DNA from: Roseimaritima multifibrata | Lineage (GTDB): Bacteria > Planctomycetota > Planctomycetia > Pirellulales > Pirellulaceae | Direction of reading: 5' to 3' | Assembly: GCF_007741495.1 (NCBI RefSeq) | Contig: NZ_CP036262.1 | Coordinates: 5,704,001-5,768,000 of the forward strand | Length of the DNA stretch: 64,000 bases | Shown: positions 34,456 through 43,188 of the stretch, piece after piece | Numbering within the stretch: position 1 is the stretch's first letter | Layout: every line of letters starts with the position of its first letter | The notes under the pieces: generated by a model | The model's input: only the letters and a program-made list of their open reading frames with translations | Databases searched by the model: none | Told to the model about the DNA's origin: nothing | Position numbers and translations under genes: made by a program

Positions 34456-34896
34456 TCAGAAGTTTGTGCTTGCATCCTCGAGCGTGACTTCAAGCCCACG
34501 GCCAAACGCCGCATACTCACGAGCGGTTTCGAGAAAACGCACCAATTCAACGTGGCCAGGCCAAACGTGCGACACAGCAATAGTTTGCGATCCGGGATCA
34601 TGTCGTAGTTCAGCATAACCGCCAGCGACGTCCCAATTGACTGTGTCAACCGATTTGCGGATCGTGCTGATAATTAGTTCCGTTTCTTCATCTGATTTCG
34701 CGAGATCTGAAATGTCATAATCGCGTGAGTATATGTGGTTGACAGAAACGTTCGTTGGGACGATTGGTCCAAGCGAACGTCCGTGTTTTAAACCGAGTCT
34801 GTACGTTGCGAATATCACTGAAGTACATGCGACTGCAATCAATGCCGATTGGATGCTGAAGCGGCGCCAGGAGACGCGTTTACGATGTGAGGGCAA
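34456..34896 (-). CDS. Membrane-anchored protein of unknown function, cassette gene
   Basis: A 146-residue protein with a basic N terminus (SHRKRVSWRRFS) and one membrane helix (about 14-33, IQSALIAVACTSVIFATY). The F-S-x-x-(S/T)-L-I helix start is a common planctomycete anchor. The soluble part contains DISDLAKSDEETELIISTIRKSVD and a HVWPGHVELVRFLETAREYAAF helix. No family recognised. Confidence 0.6.
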   Translation of the reverse strand: MPSHRKRVSWRRFSIQSALIAVACTSVIFATYRLGLKHGRSLGPIVPTNVSVNHIYSRDYDISDLAKSDEETELIISTIRKSVDTVNWDVAGGYAELRHDPGSQTIAVSHVWPGHVELVRFLETAREYAAFGRGLEVTLEDASTNF

Positions 34897-34922
34897 GCCT
34901 GTGCTCCTTGTCTTAGTCGGGG

Positions 34923-35008
34923 AACGGTAGCGATATGCGGGCGGCGGCGAACGACTCAGCCACTGCGAAAACGGCGACCACCGCCGCTCCGTATCATCGC
35001 ATGGTTAT
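34923..35008 (-). repeat. attC-like site 22
   Basis: AACGGTAGCGATATGCGGGCGGCGG pairs with CCACCGCCGCTCCGTATCATCGCATGGTT. Confidence 0.82.
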
Positions 35009-35036
35009 CGCACTCTTGGCCGAACCAGAATTAAAG

Positions 35037-35510
35037 TCAGTCGATGAGAACGACATGATACCCGACGGTAACAAGTGAGACCACAAATGAAGTGATCGCA
35101 AACACACGGTGCGTGGTGGTGCGAGTGACGATCGCGCAGATCACTCCGAGAACTCCGGACAGAGTGCCAGCGAGACAGATGTAGTCAACGAATGTGGTCA
35201 TGACTGCGTTGTGGTTCCACGGTCCGCCGGCGGAGGGCGTTGCGTCCGAAGATGGAACTTGACCTGTAGACCAAGCGTAGCACCATGTGTATCCAACGAG
35301 AGTAAGGAGCCCGACAAGCGAACCGAGCGCAAGCACGAATGGCAGGCGCGGCGTTTTGTGGCCACGCGATTCGGAGTTTGCGTTGGTATGGATTTGAGCG
35401 TTCGTAGGAAGCCTGCGTTTAGTTGCGATAACGGTAGAAATCACGGGGAACGGGCTAACGACTTGCAAGCTGACGAGAAAACGGACCACCCGTTCTCCCG
35501 TGCATTTCAT
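35037..35510 (-). CDS. Multi-helix membrane protein of unknown function, cassette gene
   Basis: At most 157 residues; the first 25 or so of the longest frame are translated from attC-like site 23, so the true start is probably an internal GTG or TTG. Three membrane helices follow (about 57-77, 105-125 and 132-155 of the long frame). No family recognised. Confidence 0.5.
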   Translation of the reverse strand: MKCTGERVVRFLVSLQVVSPFPVISTVIATKRRLPTNAQIHTNANSESRGHKTPRLPFVLALGSLVGLLTLVGYTWCYAWSTGQVPSSDATPSAGGPWNHNAVMTTFVDYICLAGTLSGVLGVICAIVTRTTTHRVFAITSFVVSLVTVGYHVVLID

Positions 35511-35516
35511 GGTTCT
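35430..35516 (-). repeat. attC-like site 23
   Basis: AACGGTAGAAATCACGGGGAACGGG pairs with CCCGTTCTCCCGTGCATTTCATGGTT. Confidence 0.8.
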
Positions 35517-35947
35517 GCCTGCGATTCGGGTCCTAGTGGATTGGAGTCAGTCGGGACGTCATCCGCCCACCTCGGGTCACCGCGTTCATGAAGTATAGGC
35601 TCATCCGACACGGCGTTTACATACGTCGCGACGAGTTTGTCATAGTCCGCACGAGTCTCGTATGTTGGATGAAATTTGGAACGCAACGCACGCAACTCGG
35701 TCAGCACACGGTCGTCGTTGCCATTTTCCAATTCCACGATTGTGTTTTGAATCAAATCCTTCGTGGCGGCTCCGTACCAGATGTTCGAGTTGAGCCTGTC
35801 AAGCGAGCCGACGATCCACGCAACGCCGAATGCCATCGCAATGGCTGCGAGGCCAAGAGCGATGCGTATCTCCTTTCGGGATTGGAATTCGGATGCAAGC
35901 CAAGCGAGAGGCAGCACAACCACGAGAGTGAGGATCAGTCCGAGCAT
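35507..35947 (-). CDS. Two-helix membrane protein of unknown function, cassette gene
   Basis: A 146-residue protein from ATG (MLGLILTLVVVLPLAWLASEFQSRKEIRIALGL). Earlier codons of the open frame belong to attC-like site 24 and the duplicated cassette and are excluded. Two membrane helices (1-19 and 27-46), then a soluble helical domain (IQNTIVELENGNDDRVLTELRALRSKF). The last residues enter attC-like site 23. No family recognised. Confidence 0.58.
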   Translation of the reverse strand: MLGLILTLVVVLPLAWLASEFQSRKEIRIALGLAAIAMAFGVAWIVGSLDRLNSNIWYGAATKDLIQNTIVELENGNDDRVLTELRALRSKFHPTYETRADYDKLVATYVNAVSDEPILHERGDPRWADDVPTDSNPLGPESQAEP

Positions 35948-35994
35948 GGGAGCGAATTCGCTGCTTGGCGGTTGAGGAACAGCTTCAGTGGCAG

Positions 35995-36077
35995 AACGGC
36001 GACAATCACCCGGCGGCGACGAGAGATTTTCAACTTCGAAACACCAGACTTCGCCGCTCTGGTGAATTGTATGGTTA
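35995..36077 (-). repeat. attC-like site 24
   Basis: AACGGCGACAATCACCCGGCGGCG pairs with CGCCGCTCTGGTGAATTGTATGGTT. Confidence 0.85.
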
Positions 36078-36514
36078 CCGCTAAACCGATTGCTGAACTG
36101 CCGAAAGGCGAACCACCTCAATCGATTCTGCAAGAATGAGTATAGGCGACCGGGCATCCACAGAACAACCGAAACGCCCGACTTCTATTTTATGAGAGCA
36201 AATGCACTGCCTCAGAACATGAAGCAACCGAAGGAAGACGGCATTGGCCACGCTACCGTTTGAGTTGGCGATCGAAGCACCACATTCCTAGACGACCGAA
36301 CAGTGCCGTGCGATGCGATTGCCGTAGCGAAACCGAAGGCGAACGCTGCGAACCTGGCCTTCGGGCCCGCCGGTGGCACGGGCCATCAGTTCGTTAAACG
36401 CAATCTAATCATCCGAAAACGCCATTCAACATTCACGGCCAATGACGAAGCGCAGAGACCGCGCAAAACCAATTGATTAAACACAAAACCAAACGTGCCG
36501 GTGCTGCGTGCGGT
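36078..36514 (-). pseudogene. Duplicated-cassette copy 2, interrupted by a stop
   Basis: Nearly identical to 29759-30198, including the flanking attC-like arms. Reading the same minus-strand frame gives MARATGGPEGQVRSVRLRFRY, NRIARHCSVV, then TAG where copy 1 has CAA, after which the frame continues (ECGASIANSNGSVANAVFLRLL) to the same region of the next site. One three-base deletion keeps the frame. Either a recently disabled gene or a sequence kept for a non-coding reason. Confidence 0.6.
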
Positions 36515-36597
36515 AACGGTGCGCATCAGCGGGCCGGGAAAGCTGATGCTCCAATTGTTAAAACTCGCAAGCCCGGCTCCGTTGCATGCGATTGTTA
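36515..36597 (-). repeat. attC-like site 25
   Basis: AACGGTGCGCATCAGCGGGCCGGG pairs with CCCGGCTCCGTTGCATGCGATTGTT. Confidence 0.82.
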
Positions 36598-37239
36598 CCC
36601 CTCGTCTGGAGGTGTGCCGAGAAAAACGGTTTGCGGATCATGCCAATTGCGATTTTGCGGTATGACACGGCATTCCGGAAATCGAGTCTCAAATTGAAGT
36701 ATAGCATCATCACTGATTCTGTCGCAGTCGATAGCGATGTACTCCAAGCCGCTGATCTTTGCGGCGTCTTGCAGGCAAGTATCAGTCAGAATGTCATTGT
36801 CCAGATAGAGATGGGTAAGTTGATCGAGACCGTCAAGTCGCAGGATTGTAGTGAGATCGCTGTTTGCGACCCCATCCCCGATCGAAAGTTGATGCACGTG
36901 CGGGAACGGGAATGCGTTTCTGCGAACAGTAACGTTGCCGTAGGCGTTCAGATGCGACAGGAGTGTCTGGTGGCGAAGTTCTGCGCGATAGACCAACGCG
37001 AGATAGACGCAAAGCATGGTTGTGGCGGTAGCGATGAGAGCTATGCCGCCGGAACGATTGAATCGCAAAACCCTGTGAAAGACGTAACCGAAGCCAACAA
37101 GAACAGCAACAAGTGCGATGGGCAATGCGACCGAACGCAAGGGTGTAAACGCAACAAGCAACAGAACAACAATCGCGCCGTTGCGTAACGCCTTGCCACC
37201 GCTGTTCTCAGAAACCGGTTTGGGTGAATGTTCGGTCAT
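36595..37239 (-). CDS. Membrane protein with leucine-rich-repeat-like domain, cassette gene
   Basis: A 214-residue protein with three N-terminal helices (residues about 20-35, 38-56 and 65-85). It is followed by a leucine-rich-repeat-like stretch: LTTILRLDGLDQLTHLYLDNDILTDTCLQD, cut here by its L-x-x-L-x-L-x-x-N spacing, and LEYIAIDCDRISDDAILQFETRFPECRVI. Planctomycetes encode many such small LRR proteins. It may bind another protein outside the membrane. The stop lies in attC-like site 25. Confidence 0.65.
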   Translation of the reverse strand: MTEHSPKPVSENSGGKALRNGAIVVLLLVAFTPLRSVALPIALVAVLVGFGYVFHRVLRFNRSGGIALIATATTMLCVYLALVYRAELRHQTLLSHLNAYGNVTVRRNAFPFPHVHQLSIGDGVANSDLTTILRLDGLDQLTHLYLDNDILTDTCLQDAAKISGLEYIAIDCDRISDDAILQFETRFPECRVIPQNRNWHDPQTVFLGTPPDEG

Positions 37240-37270
37240 CGTTACGAGGTAGCGTTCAAAACAGTGGGGT

Positions 37271-37354
37271 AACGTTACCGATCAGCCGGCGGCGACGGTT
37301 GATCATCCACTTCTAAACGCCCGATTTCGCCGCTCGGTTGCATCGGATGGTTCG
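37271..37354 (-). repeat. attC-like site 26
   Basis: AACGTTACCGATCAGCCGGCGGCG pairs with CGCCGCTCGGTTGCATCGGATGGTT. Confidence 0.88.
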
Positions 37355-37793
37355 CCGCGATTTGGGTTTCGAGCATTGGGGTAATCGCCCGGTCTGCCCC
37401 GCGCAAAATCAAAAAGGAAACCGCAGCGTAGATTGCGGAAGTCAGGAGTGCAAGAACAGCCATTTCTCGCATGTCGCCGAAGGCCCAAGAAAATGGTTCA
37501 AACATGCGACCGTGAGTGGGCGTGGATGCTTGCCGTGCGTTCAGCGTGAGGCAGTATCCGTAGCCATACAGAAAAGCCCAAACAACACAGACGGTGTAAT
37601 GCGTGAGCGTAGCCTGCAGTGTTTTGAGGCGAAATCGCAGTTGAATCCATACCGCGGTGAGTGTGGGAACGAGCGGAATGAGGAGGGTCAGAGGAGAATT
37701 CGCGTGGTCAACGGCAAGAGGAAGGTGCGCAAGATGAACGCCAACAATGAGAGTGAAGAGCAGCAAGTCAAGGATGGCCAACGGTCGTCGCAC
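37275..37793 (-). CDS. Multi-helix membrane protein of unknown function, cassette gene
   Basis: A 172-residue protein from a GTG (MRRPLAILDLLLFTLIVGVHLAH) preceded by GGAG at about ten bases; the longer frame begins inside attC-like site 27 and is rejected. Four hydrophobic helices are visible (about 5-24, 30-50, 60-80 and 108-130). The C-terminal 25 residues (after AANHPMQPSGE) are translated from attC-like site 26. No family recognised. Confidence 0.58.
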   Translation of the reverse strand: MRRPLAILDLLLFTLIVGVHLAHLPLAVDHANSPLTLLIPLVPTLTAVWIQLRFRLKTLQATLTHYTVCVVWAFLYGYGYCLTLNARQASTPTHGRMFEPFSWAFGDMREMAVLALLTSAIYAAVSFLILRGADRAITPMLETQIAANHPMQPSGEIGRLEVDDQPSPPADR

Positions 37794-37828
37794 CGATCCA
37801 ATCTCCGATCGAAAAATTCTTAGTCGGC

Positions 37829-37913
37829 AACGTTTAAGTTCACCTGCTTCGGCGGATGGACATTGGCTTACAAAAACGCCTGACGCCGAAGTCTGGTGCA
37901 ACGTCTTGGTTGC
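37829..37913 (-). repeat. attC-like site 27
   Basis: AACGTTTAAGTTCACCTGCTTCGGCGG pairs with CGCCGAAGTCTGGTGCAACGTCTTGGTT. Right-most site; the cassette it should belong to is replaced by the IS91-type transposase region at 38097. Confidence 0.8.
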
Positions 37914-38096
37914 TCTGGCCGGGCCATTGCTATGGACGATGGCTTGCCACTGCAGATCGTAAGCTTAGGATTTTACCAGGCCGCTTCAGCGATGTACAGT
38001 GAATTCGGGGAGCGTGACACTTGCCTCCGACAGCCTTCCGGTGAGGCGATCCCGCACCTTCGGTGACGTCGGTGACATACGCTATCCGTTGCTCGC

Positions 38097-39329
38097 TCAT
38101 GCAATCATGCCTCCTGCAACATTGCCTTGCTTGACGCTCTGGCGATACGGCAAAGCTCCCACCGGCGGTCCGCGACCCGACGCGAATTCGTGATGACTGA
38201 CCAACCGCTTATTGCACTTCGGACAACGACACACATCGCTCATCCCTGCCGCTTCGCACCAATCCTGCCAATCGCGAATCTCCTCAACCGACAAATCGTC
38301 TCCGGCGTTAACGTCAACACGAACACCCAGCGTTTCGGCGGCACACTCCCAACGCGAGTGCTGATTTCCGCAGTACAGCCCATAGCCACGCACCGTCTGA
38401 AAACGCCTCGGCGGCACATGCTGCAGCCAGCGACCGATAAACGTATCGACCGGAAGGTCCATCTTGGCCTGCCTCTTCCCATCCCCTCCGCGACGATGCG
38501 GCAAGCGATACCGGAACACAACACGTCCGTTCTTCAGCGAGAGTAAGCGTGAATTCCCGATCGGGCCCCCTTTGATGTAGCGAGCCAGATACGTCGCCAC
38601 ACTGACACCGTTGCGATAGGCGTCGAAGACCTTAACGTTCCAGGGAACCGCAGTCAGTTCCCTCAGTAAACGTTCGAAAGCATCGCCAGTCATGCCAGGC
38701 GGCAGCTTCATCCGTCCCTGCCGAAGCTTCTCGCGGAGCATCGCCTTGAACTTGCCCCGAAACTTGATCATCAACACCTTCCGCGGCAACAAGCACTTTT
38801 TCACGGGCTTCCGCCATTGTCCGTCGCCATCGAGACCACCGGCCGTCACGATCGTGTGCAAGTGGACGTGCGATTTCAGCTCCTGGTTCCACGTGTGCAG
38901 GGCCGCCAGAATGCCAACACGGCCGCCCAGGAACTTAACGTCACCGAGCAGTTCGCTCAGCGTCTGCGAGGCAGCGGCAAACAACGTGTCGGCGAAGGCA
39001 GCCTTGTTAAATCGCCAGAGATCGTTCAGCGAATGGGGGACGGTGAAGATGATGTGATGATGGGGACAGGGAAGCAACCGCGTCCGCCAACCGGCGAGCC
39101 ATTGCTCTTTGGGCAGCCAACCGCACTGCGGACAACTGCGGTGCCGGCACGAGTTGTACGCGATCTGGTGGAAGTGACCGTCAGGGCAGCTGTTGACGTG
39201 GCCACCGAGCTCACGGGTCCGGCAGTGGCGTACCGCCCAAGCCGCACGAAACATGTCGCGTGAGAGACGATGCCTCTCAGCAAAAGCGTCGAAGTGCCGC
39301 TGGAATATCGATTGAAGTGTGACTGCCAT
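38097..39329 (-). CDS. IS91-family transposase (second, different type)
   Basis: A 410-residue protein from MAVTLQSIFQRHFDAF. N-terminal zinc motif CRTRELGGHVNSCPDG and CRHRSCPQC, the HUH site SHVHLHTIVTAGG, and a Tyr helix YLARYIKGGPIG. Distinct in sequence from the transposase at 32448 and without a partner recombinase. Rolling-circle transposition is expected. It lies at the right edge of the cassette array, where attI and intI would normally be. Confidence 0.9.
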   Translation of the reverse strand: MAVTLQSIFQRHFDAFAERHRLSRDMFRAAWAVRHCRTRELGGHVNSCPDGHFHQIAYNSCRHRSCPQCGWLPKEQWLAGWRTRLLPCPHHHIIFTVPHSLNDLWRFNKAAFADTLFAAASQTLSELLGDVKFLGGRVGILAALHTWNQELKSHVHLHTIVTAGGLDGDGQWRKPVKKCLLPRKVLMIKFRGKFKAMLREKLRQGRMKLPPGMTGDAFERLLRELTAVPWNVKVFDAYRNGVSVATYLARYIKGGPIGNSRLLSLKNGRVVFRYRLPHRRGGDGKRQAKMDLPVDTFIGRWLQHVPPRRFQTVRGYGLYCGNQHSRWECAAETLGVRVDVNAGDDLSVEEIRDWQDWCEAAGMSDVCRCPKCNKRLVSHHEFASGRGPPVGALPYRQSVKQGNVAGGMIA

Positions 39330-39447
39330 CACGAATCCGTCAATCAAATAAACGCCCGAAGAAAAACCCCGTTAGGCCAGTGCAACGATCCATTATTCCC
39401 GGACGGTCCAGGTTGGAAAATGATTATGCCTTGGAGCATCCAGGGCA

Positions 39448-39502
39448 TAATCCCTTTTATAGCATGGTTGATCCCTTTTATAGCATGGTTGATCCCTGGA
39501 TA
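39448..39502. repeat. Tandem 22-base repeat beside the second IS91-type gene
   Basis: ATCCCTTTTATAGCATGGTTG occurs twice in tandem, and the flanks TCCAGGG and CCCTGGA form a short palindrome around them. It may be the element's end or a plain duplication. Confidence 0.5.
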
Positions 39503-39615
39503 ATCGGCTCCCCCCGAGAGAACTAGCATTTTTTTTATTTGGACGATTTGATTGCTTACTAAAGACTCTTCCGTGGTGTGGGCCGCCCGCTTGGATGGCT
39601 CTGCGGCATGTCCCT

Positions 39616-41331
39616 TTATCTTGGCGGGGCGATGTAGCGGTATTGGCCTCCGTTTTTTTCGGCGATCCGACGCATTCGGATTTCCCCTTCGCGACTGTGG
39701 TAGCCGATCGTATGCACGATACTGATCGGCCCCATGTCCCCGAAGAGATTGATGTTCCGGTTCCGCGTGGAAAGCAAGGTTTCAATCCGCTCGGGGAACT
39801 CGCCGTCGGATAACAGAAAAATCACATCCGGACGCAACGTCAACGCAAACTCAAGCGCGTCATCCGGTGGAGCCCCTCGCTCCAGCTTGACTCGCATCGC
39901 CCACCGCTGCAGCGCTTGCTTGTTCTCCGGCGTTGCACAGACCGAATATTGCTCTGCAGCATTCGGCTCCGCCAGACACATCCGCTCCATCTGACTGTCG
40001 TAGAAAATCACATAAAATCGTTGCTCGCTCTGCAAAGATTCAATCGCCTGAAACAGCTCTCTGCGAGCCGATTCGAACCGCCCGCCTTGCATGCTTTGCG
40101 AACTATCGACGATATAAACAAAATGGTTCCCGCCGCCATCGACTCCGCAAAACTGACTGGTCGCCTCGCTTGTTGACTGCAACTTAGAAACCAAATCGGC
40201 CGTATCAGCTGACGGAATTGCCGTAGCCGCCGCGGCATCGGCAGCATCCAATAACGGAGAATCCAAACTTGCCGCTGGCGGCCCCAATAACGCGTCGACC
40301 TCCGTCGGCTGGTCTAGAACCGTTTCCGTTTGCGACTCCGACAGAGTTGGCTCTGACAGCTCCACCTGCTGCAAATTGTTTGCTTCGGTCGCCTGGACCG
40401 CACTCGCTTGCATTGCAATCTGATCTTTGGGGACTTGAATGGATAACGTCAAACCAGCTAGCAAAACCAAGACGGCTGCATGGGCTATCGCACTGAAAAA
40501 CCAAGGAGCTGGCCGCTTCCGCCGATTCGTCTTTTGGTCGCAACGCGACACCTTTACCAACTCAGGTGCAGGCCTCGTTGCCGACCGCGTTGCAGATCGC
40601 TTTGCAGGACGATTTGAAGGGAGGGGCAGGGGAGAGCAGGGCAGAGAAGCATCGGCTAGCAAAGGGGCCGCTGATGGGGAACGCTCTTTTTCGGACGCAA
40701 TGGATAGGTCATCCGACGGATCCGGCGTTGCAGTCCTCTTTCTTGGGTGTGATTTGGGTGGAACGGAAGCGACCTTTTTCGCGGTGTCCACTTTATCCTC
40801 CGGTGCCACCTTATCCTCCGGTGCCACCTTCGGCAGACCGGTCGCGGCAGTATCGCCGCTGTCAAAGCGATAGCGATCCTTGGGACGGCTTTCCCCACGG
40901 TCATTCATGCGGCGACGCATGCCCGCTTCTAGATCCGCCCAACTTTGGATTCGCGGCAAGCCGTTAGCGGCAGACGCCCCCTCCAAGATGGCCGGCGAAT
41001 CGGCATGGCTCTGAATCGGGCCAGCGAAAGGAGTCTCGGGTCGTGAAACCGATTCAGCGGCCGGGGCATCCGGCAGGTCCAATGCTGAAGACGACGACAA
41101 TTCCTCGGCGGTGGAGGTCTGATAAAGCATCCACTCCAACTGGGCGGCTCTGGCTTCCAAGCGAGCGGCGGCCGCCTGACATCGCACCCTCCGCAATTCC
41201 AGTTCAATCCGTCGTGTGCGATCGGGATCACCATGCCCCCTCGCATCCCGGCCATTGATGGACTCGGCGACCGGTCTTGCGTCCCTCTCGGCAGGACGCT
41301 CCCTCCCCGTCGCGGTTTGCGGCTCCGGCAT
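39616..41331 (-). CDS. Membrane-anchored von Willebrand factor A-domain protein
   Basis: A 571-residue protein. An N-terminal charged helical region (residues about 35-85) and a long disordered stretch precede one membrane helix (about 280-305, WFFSAIAHAAVLVLLAGLTLSI). A VWA domain occupies about 395-570 with the metal-site motif IVDSSQSM and later SDGEFPERIETLL. A short VAPED repeat (three 18-base units) lies in the linker. VWA domains bind protein ligands through a metal ion. The partner is unknown. Confidence 0.82.
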   Translation of the reverse strand: MPEPQTATGRERPAERDARPVAESINGRDARGHGDPDRTRRIELELRRVRCQAAAARLEARAAQLEWMLYQTSTAEELSSSSALDLPDAPAAESVSRPETPFAGPIQSHADSPAILEGASAANGLPRIQSWADLEAGMRRRMNDRGESRPKDRYRFDSGDTAATGLPKVAPEDKVAPEDKVDTAKKVASVPPKSHPRKRTATPDPSDDLSIASEKERSPSAAPLLADASLPCSPLPLPSNRPAKRSATRSATRPAPELVKVSRCDQKTNRRKRPAPWFFSAIAHAAVLVLLAGLTLSIQVPKDQIAMQASAVQATEANNLQQVELSEPTLSESQTETVLDQPTEVDALLGPPAASLDSPLLDAADAAAATAIPSADTADLVSKLQSTSEATSQFCGVDGGGNHFVYIVDSSQSMQGGRFESARRELFQAIESLQSEQRFYVIFYDSQMERMCLAEPNAAEQYSVCATPENKQALQRWAMRVKLERGAPPDDALEFALTLRPDVIFLLSDGEFPERIETLLSTRNRNINLFGDMGPISIVHTIGYHSREGEIRMRRIAEKNGGQYRYIAPPR

Positions 41332-41425
41332 CTTCCTTTTGCCCCCAAGCTTTGCAGTGCAATGGAATTAAGACCTGCCCGTCTTGCTGCAGAGCCCACC
41401 CCTTCGCGGGCTGTCAGTTAAGTGA

Positions 41426-41493
41426 TTGTCGCCTTTCGCTCCGCGAAAGAACGCTCCGCTTAAAGCCACTTTCGCAGAGCGGAAGGCGACACA
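41426..41493. repeat. Palindromic intergenic repeat
   Basis: GTCGCCTTTCGCTCCGCGAAAG pairs with CTTTCGCAGAGCGGAAGGCGAC, 26 bases apart including the loop. It lies between divergent genes; no T run on either side. Confidence 0.55.
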
Positions 41494-41693
41494 CTAAAAC
41501 GACAGCCCCTTCACCGAAGGAACCAAGCCCCCCGTCTCTTATAGCGATATTTCAGGAGAAAAGAAAGTAAAAAGTTAAAGATCGCTGCTGATCGGTCTTG
41601 GAACCTGTCATGAATTCCTCCTATAGTCGCGCTCCCAGCCACACTCGGCTGGTACTCATCTCAGTCTTTCGGCCAAAGCTAAGGAAAGAATCG

Positions 41694-42986
41694 ATGCGAC
41701 TGCGTTCAAATTGGTACCTCTCGGTCCGCTCGCTTACCTTCTTGGTTGCCTGCCTGGGTCTCTCCGTGGCCGTCGATGGCCAGGGGATCGGCATGCCTCC
41801 CGCCGACCAGGCTGCGGCTCAACCGTCCACCGCGGGGCAAGGTGGTGAAACGCCGCCCAGCCTGCGAGCGGTTCCAACGACCGGTGCGCCTGCGGCTCCC
41901 CCTCGCAACAACGCCGCAACCGCCGCGTCTGGTGCGCCCGGTGCGTCTGGTGCGTCTGGTGCCGCGCCCGGTGCCGGAGGAAAACTGCCGCAAGAATCGG
42001 GACAAGAGTTCCGGCAGTACGACCTGCGCCCCTACACAGGCTACCTGACAAAACACGACCGCCCCGAACAGGCGATCATCGACTGGGTCGTCCGAGAAAC
42101 CGGGACGGATGTCTGGTTTGGCGAACCCTTCGGATTCATGAATGCGAATCGCGACCGGATGTCGGTCTACCACACGCCCGAAATGCACGGAGTCGTCTCG
42201 GGAGTCGTGGATCGCTTCATCGCCGGATCGACCGACCCTCAGGTAATGAGCCTCCGCGTGATGACGGTTGGCAACCCAAACTGGCGGTCACGCATGCATC
42301 CAATGATGCAGCACGTCACGGTTCAAACTCCGGGCGTTCAAGCCTGGTTGCTGACTAAAGAAAATGCCGCGATGGTTATTTCAATGCTGCGGCAAAGAAC
42401 GGACACGCGTGAAGTCCAGTCGGTGGACATCGTCACCTACAACGGTCAGACCGAGAAACTTGCCAGTACTCGCGGTCGCAACTTTGTCCGCAACATTCGC
42501 CCCGCCGGAAACCCACAAGCTTGGCCGCCGTATGAACCGGAAATGGGCGAAGTCCAAGAAGGCTATCGCCTGGAACTAAGCCCTCTGCTTAGCAAAGACG
42601 GACTGGCCCTCGACTGCGTTATCCAAGCCGATATCGACCAAGTCGACAAACTGATTCCCGTACAAATGGACTTGCCACTGCCCAGCGGGCAAACCCACCG
42701 CGCCCAGATCGAAGTTCCTCAAGTCGTCAGCTGGCGTCTGCACGAACGCTTCCGCTGGCCGACGGACATGGTTCTGCTGCTATCCTGCGGCGTTGTCGCC
42801 AGCCCCGACCGCGGGCAGTCTTCGATCCCGCTGCTAAACCTAGAAATGCTGACAGGAGAAACCGCCGGCCGGGCCGACGCTTTACTGTTTGTCCACTATC
42901 GCGGCAACGTTTCCAACAACATGGTGCGGACGCCACAGGTAGCTGAACTGCCACGTTCAAACACCGGCAACATGCGGCGTTACTAG
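41694..42986 (+). CDS. Secreted protein of unknown function
   Basis: A 430-residue protein from ATG (MRLRSNWYLSVRSLTFLVACLGLSVAVDGQG) with AAGGAAAG upstream; the longer frame is not supported. A signal peptide (1-29), an Ala/Pro/Gly-rich linker with GASGAPGASGASG-type repeats, then a globular part (residues about 105-425: QYDLRPYTGYLTKHDRPEQAIIDWVVRETGTD, cut here, and VQTPGVQAWLLTKENAAMVI). The fold is not recognised. A periplasmic location is likely. A strong terminator follows. Confidence 0.7.
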   Translation: MRLRSNWYLSVRSLTFLVACLGLSVAVDGQGIGMPPADQAAAQPSTAGQGGETPPSLRAVPTTGAPAAPPRNNAATAASGAPGASGASGAAPGAGGKLPQESGQEFRQYDLRPYTGYLTKHDRPEQAIIDWVVRETGTDVWFGEPFGFMNANRDRMSVYHTPEMHGVVSGVVDRFIAGSTDPQVMSLRVMTVGNPNWRSRMHPMMQHVTVQTPGVQAWLLTKENAAMVISMLRQRTDTREVQSVDIVTYNGQTEKLASTRGRNFVRNIRPAGNPQAWPPYEPEMGEVQEGYRLELSPLLSKDGLALDCVIQADIDQVDKLIPVQMDLPLPSGQTHRAQIEVPQVVSWRLHERFRWPTDMVLLLSCGVVASPDRGQSSIPLLNLEMLTGETAGRADALLFVHYRGNVSNNMVRTPQVAELPRSNTGNMRRY

Positions 42987-43042
42987 CCCAACGATCCCGT
43001 CCGACATCGGAGCTTCCCCTTTCGCTCCGAGGATCTAACACG

Positions 43043-43096
43043 AACCGGCGGTGAGTCTGATTTGCGAATAGCAAGAGACTTGCCGCCGGTTTTTTG
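43043..43096 (+). terminator. Rho-independent terminator
   Basis: AACCGGCGG...AGTCT pairs with AGACT...CCGCCGGTT followed by six T, about 57 bases after the stop of the gene at 41694. Confidence 0.85.
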
Positions 43097-43188
43097 TTCC
43101 CCAATCACCACGTCGCAAGGCTGGCGGCTATCGCTATGCCGTGCCTTGGCATCGTGTCACATCGTACAAGAAAGTGACGTTTCTTGCG

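Noticed and set aside
34371-34649. 92-codon frame ending NHPMQPSGE
   Set aside because: Overlaps the better-supported gene at 34456 in another frame and its end is translated attC sequence.
15903-37913. CRISPR array
   Set aside because: Repeats are 72-90 bp imperfect hairpins spaced mostly 400-1,000 bp apart around genes, with no short unique spacers and no cas genes.
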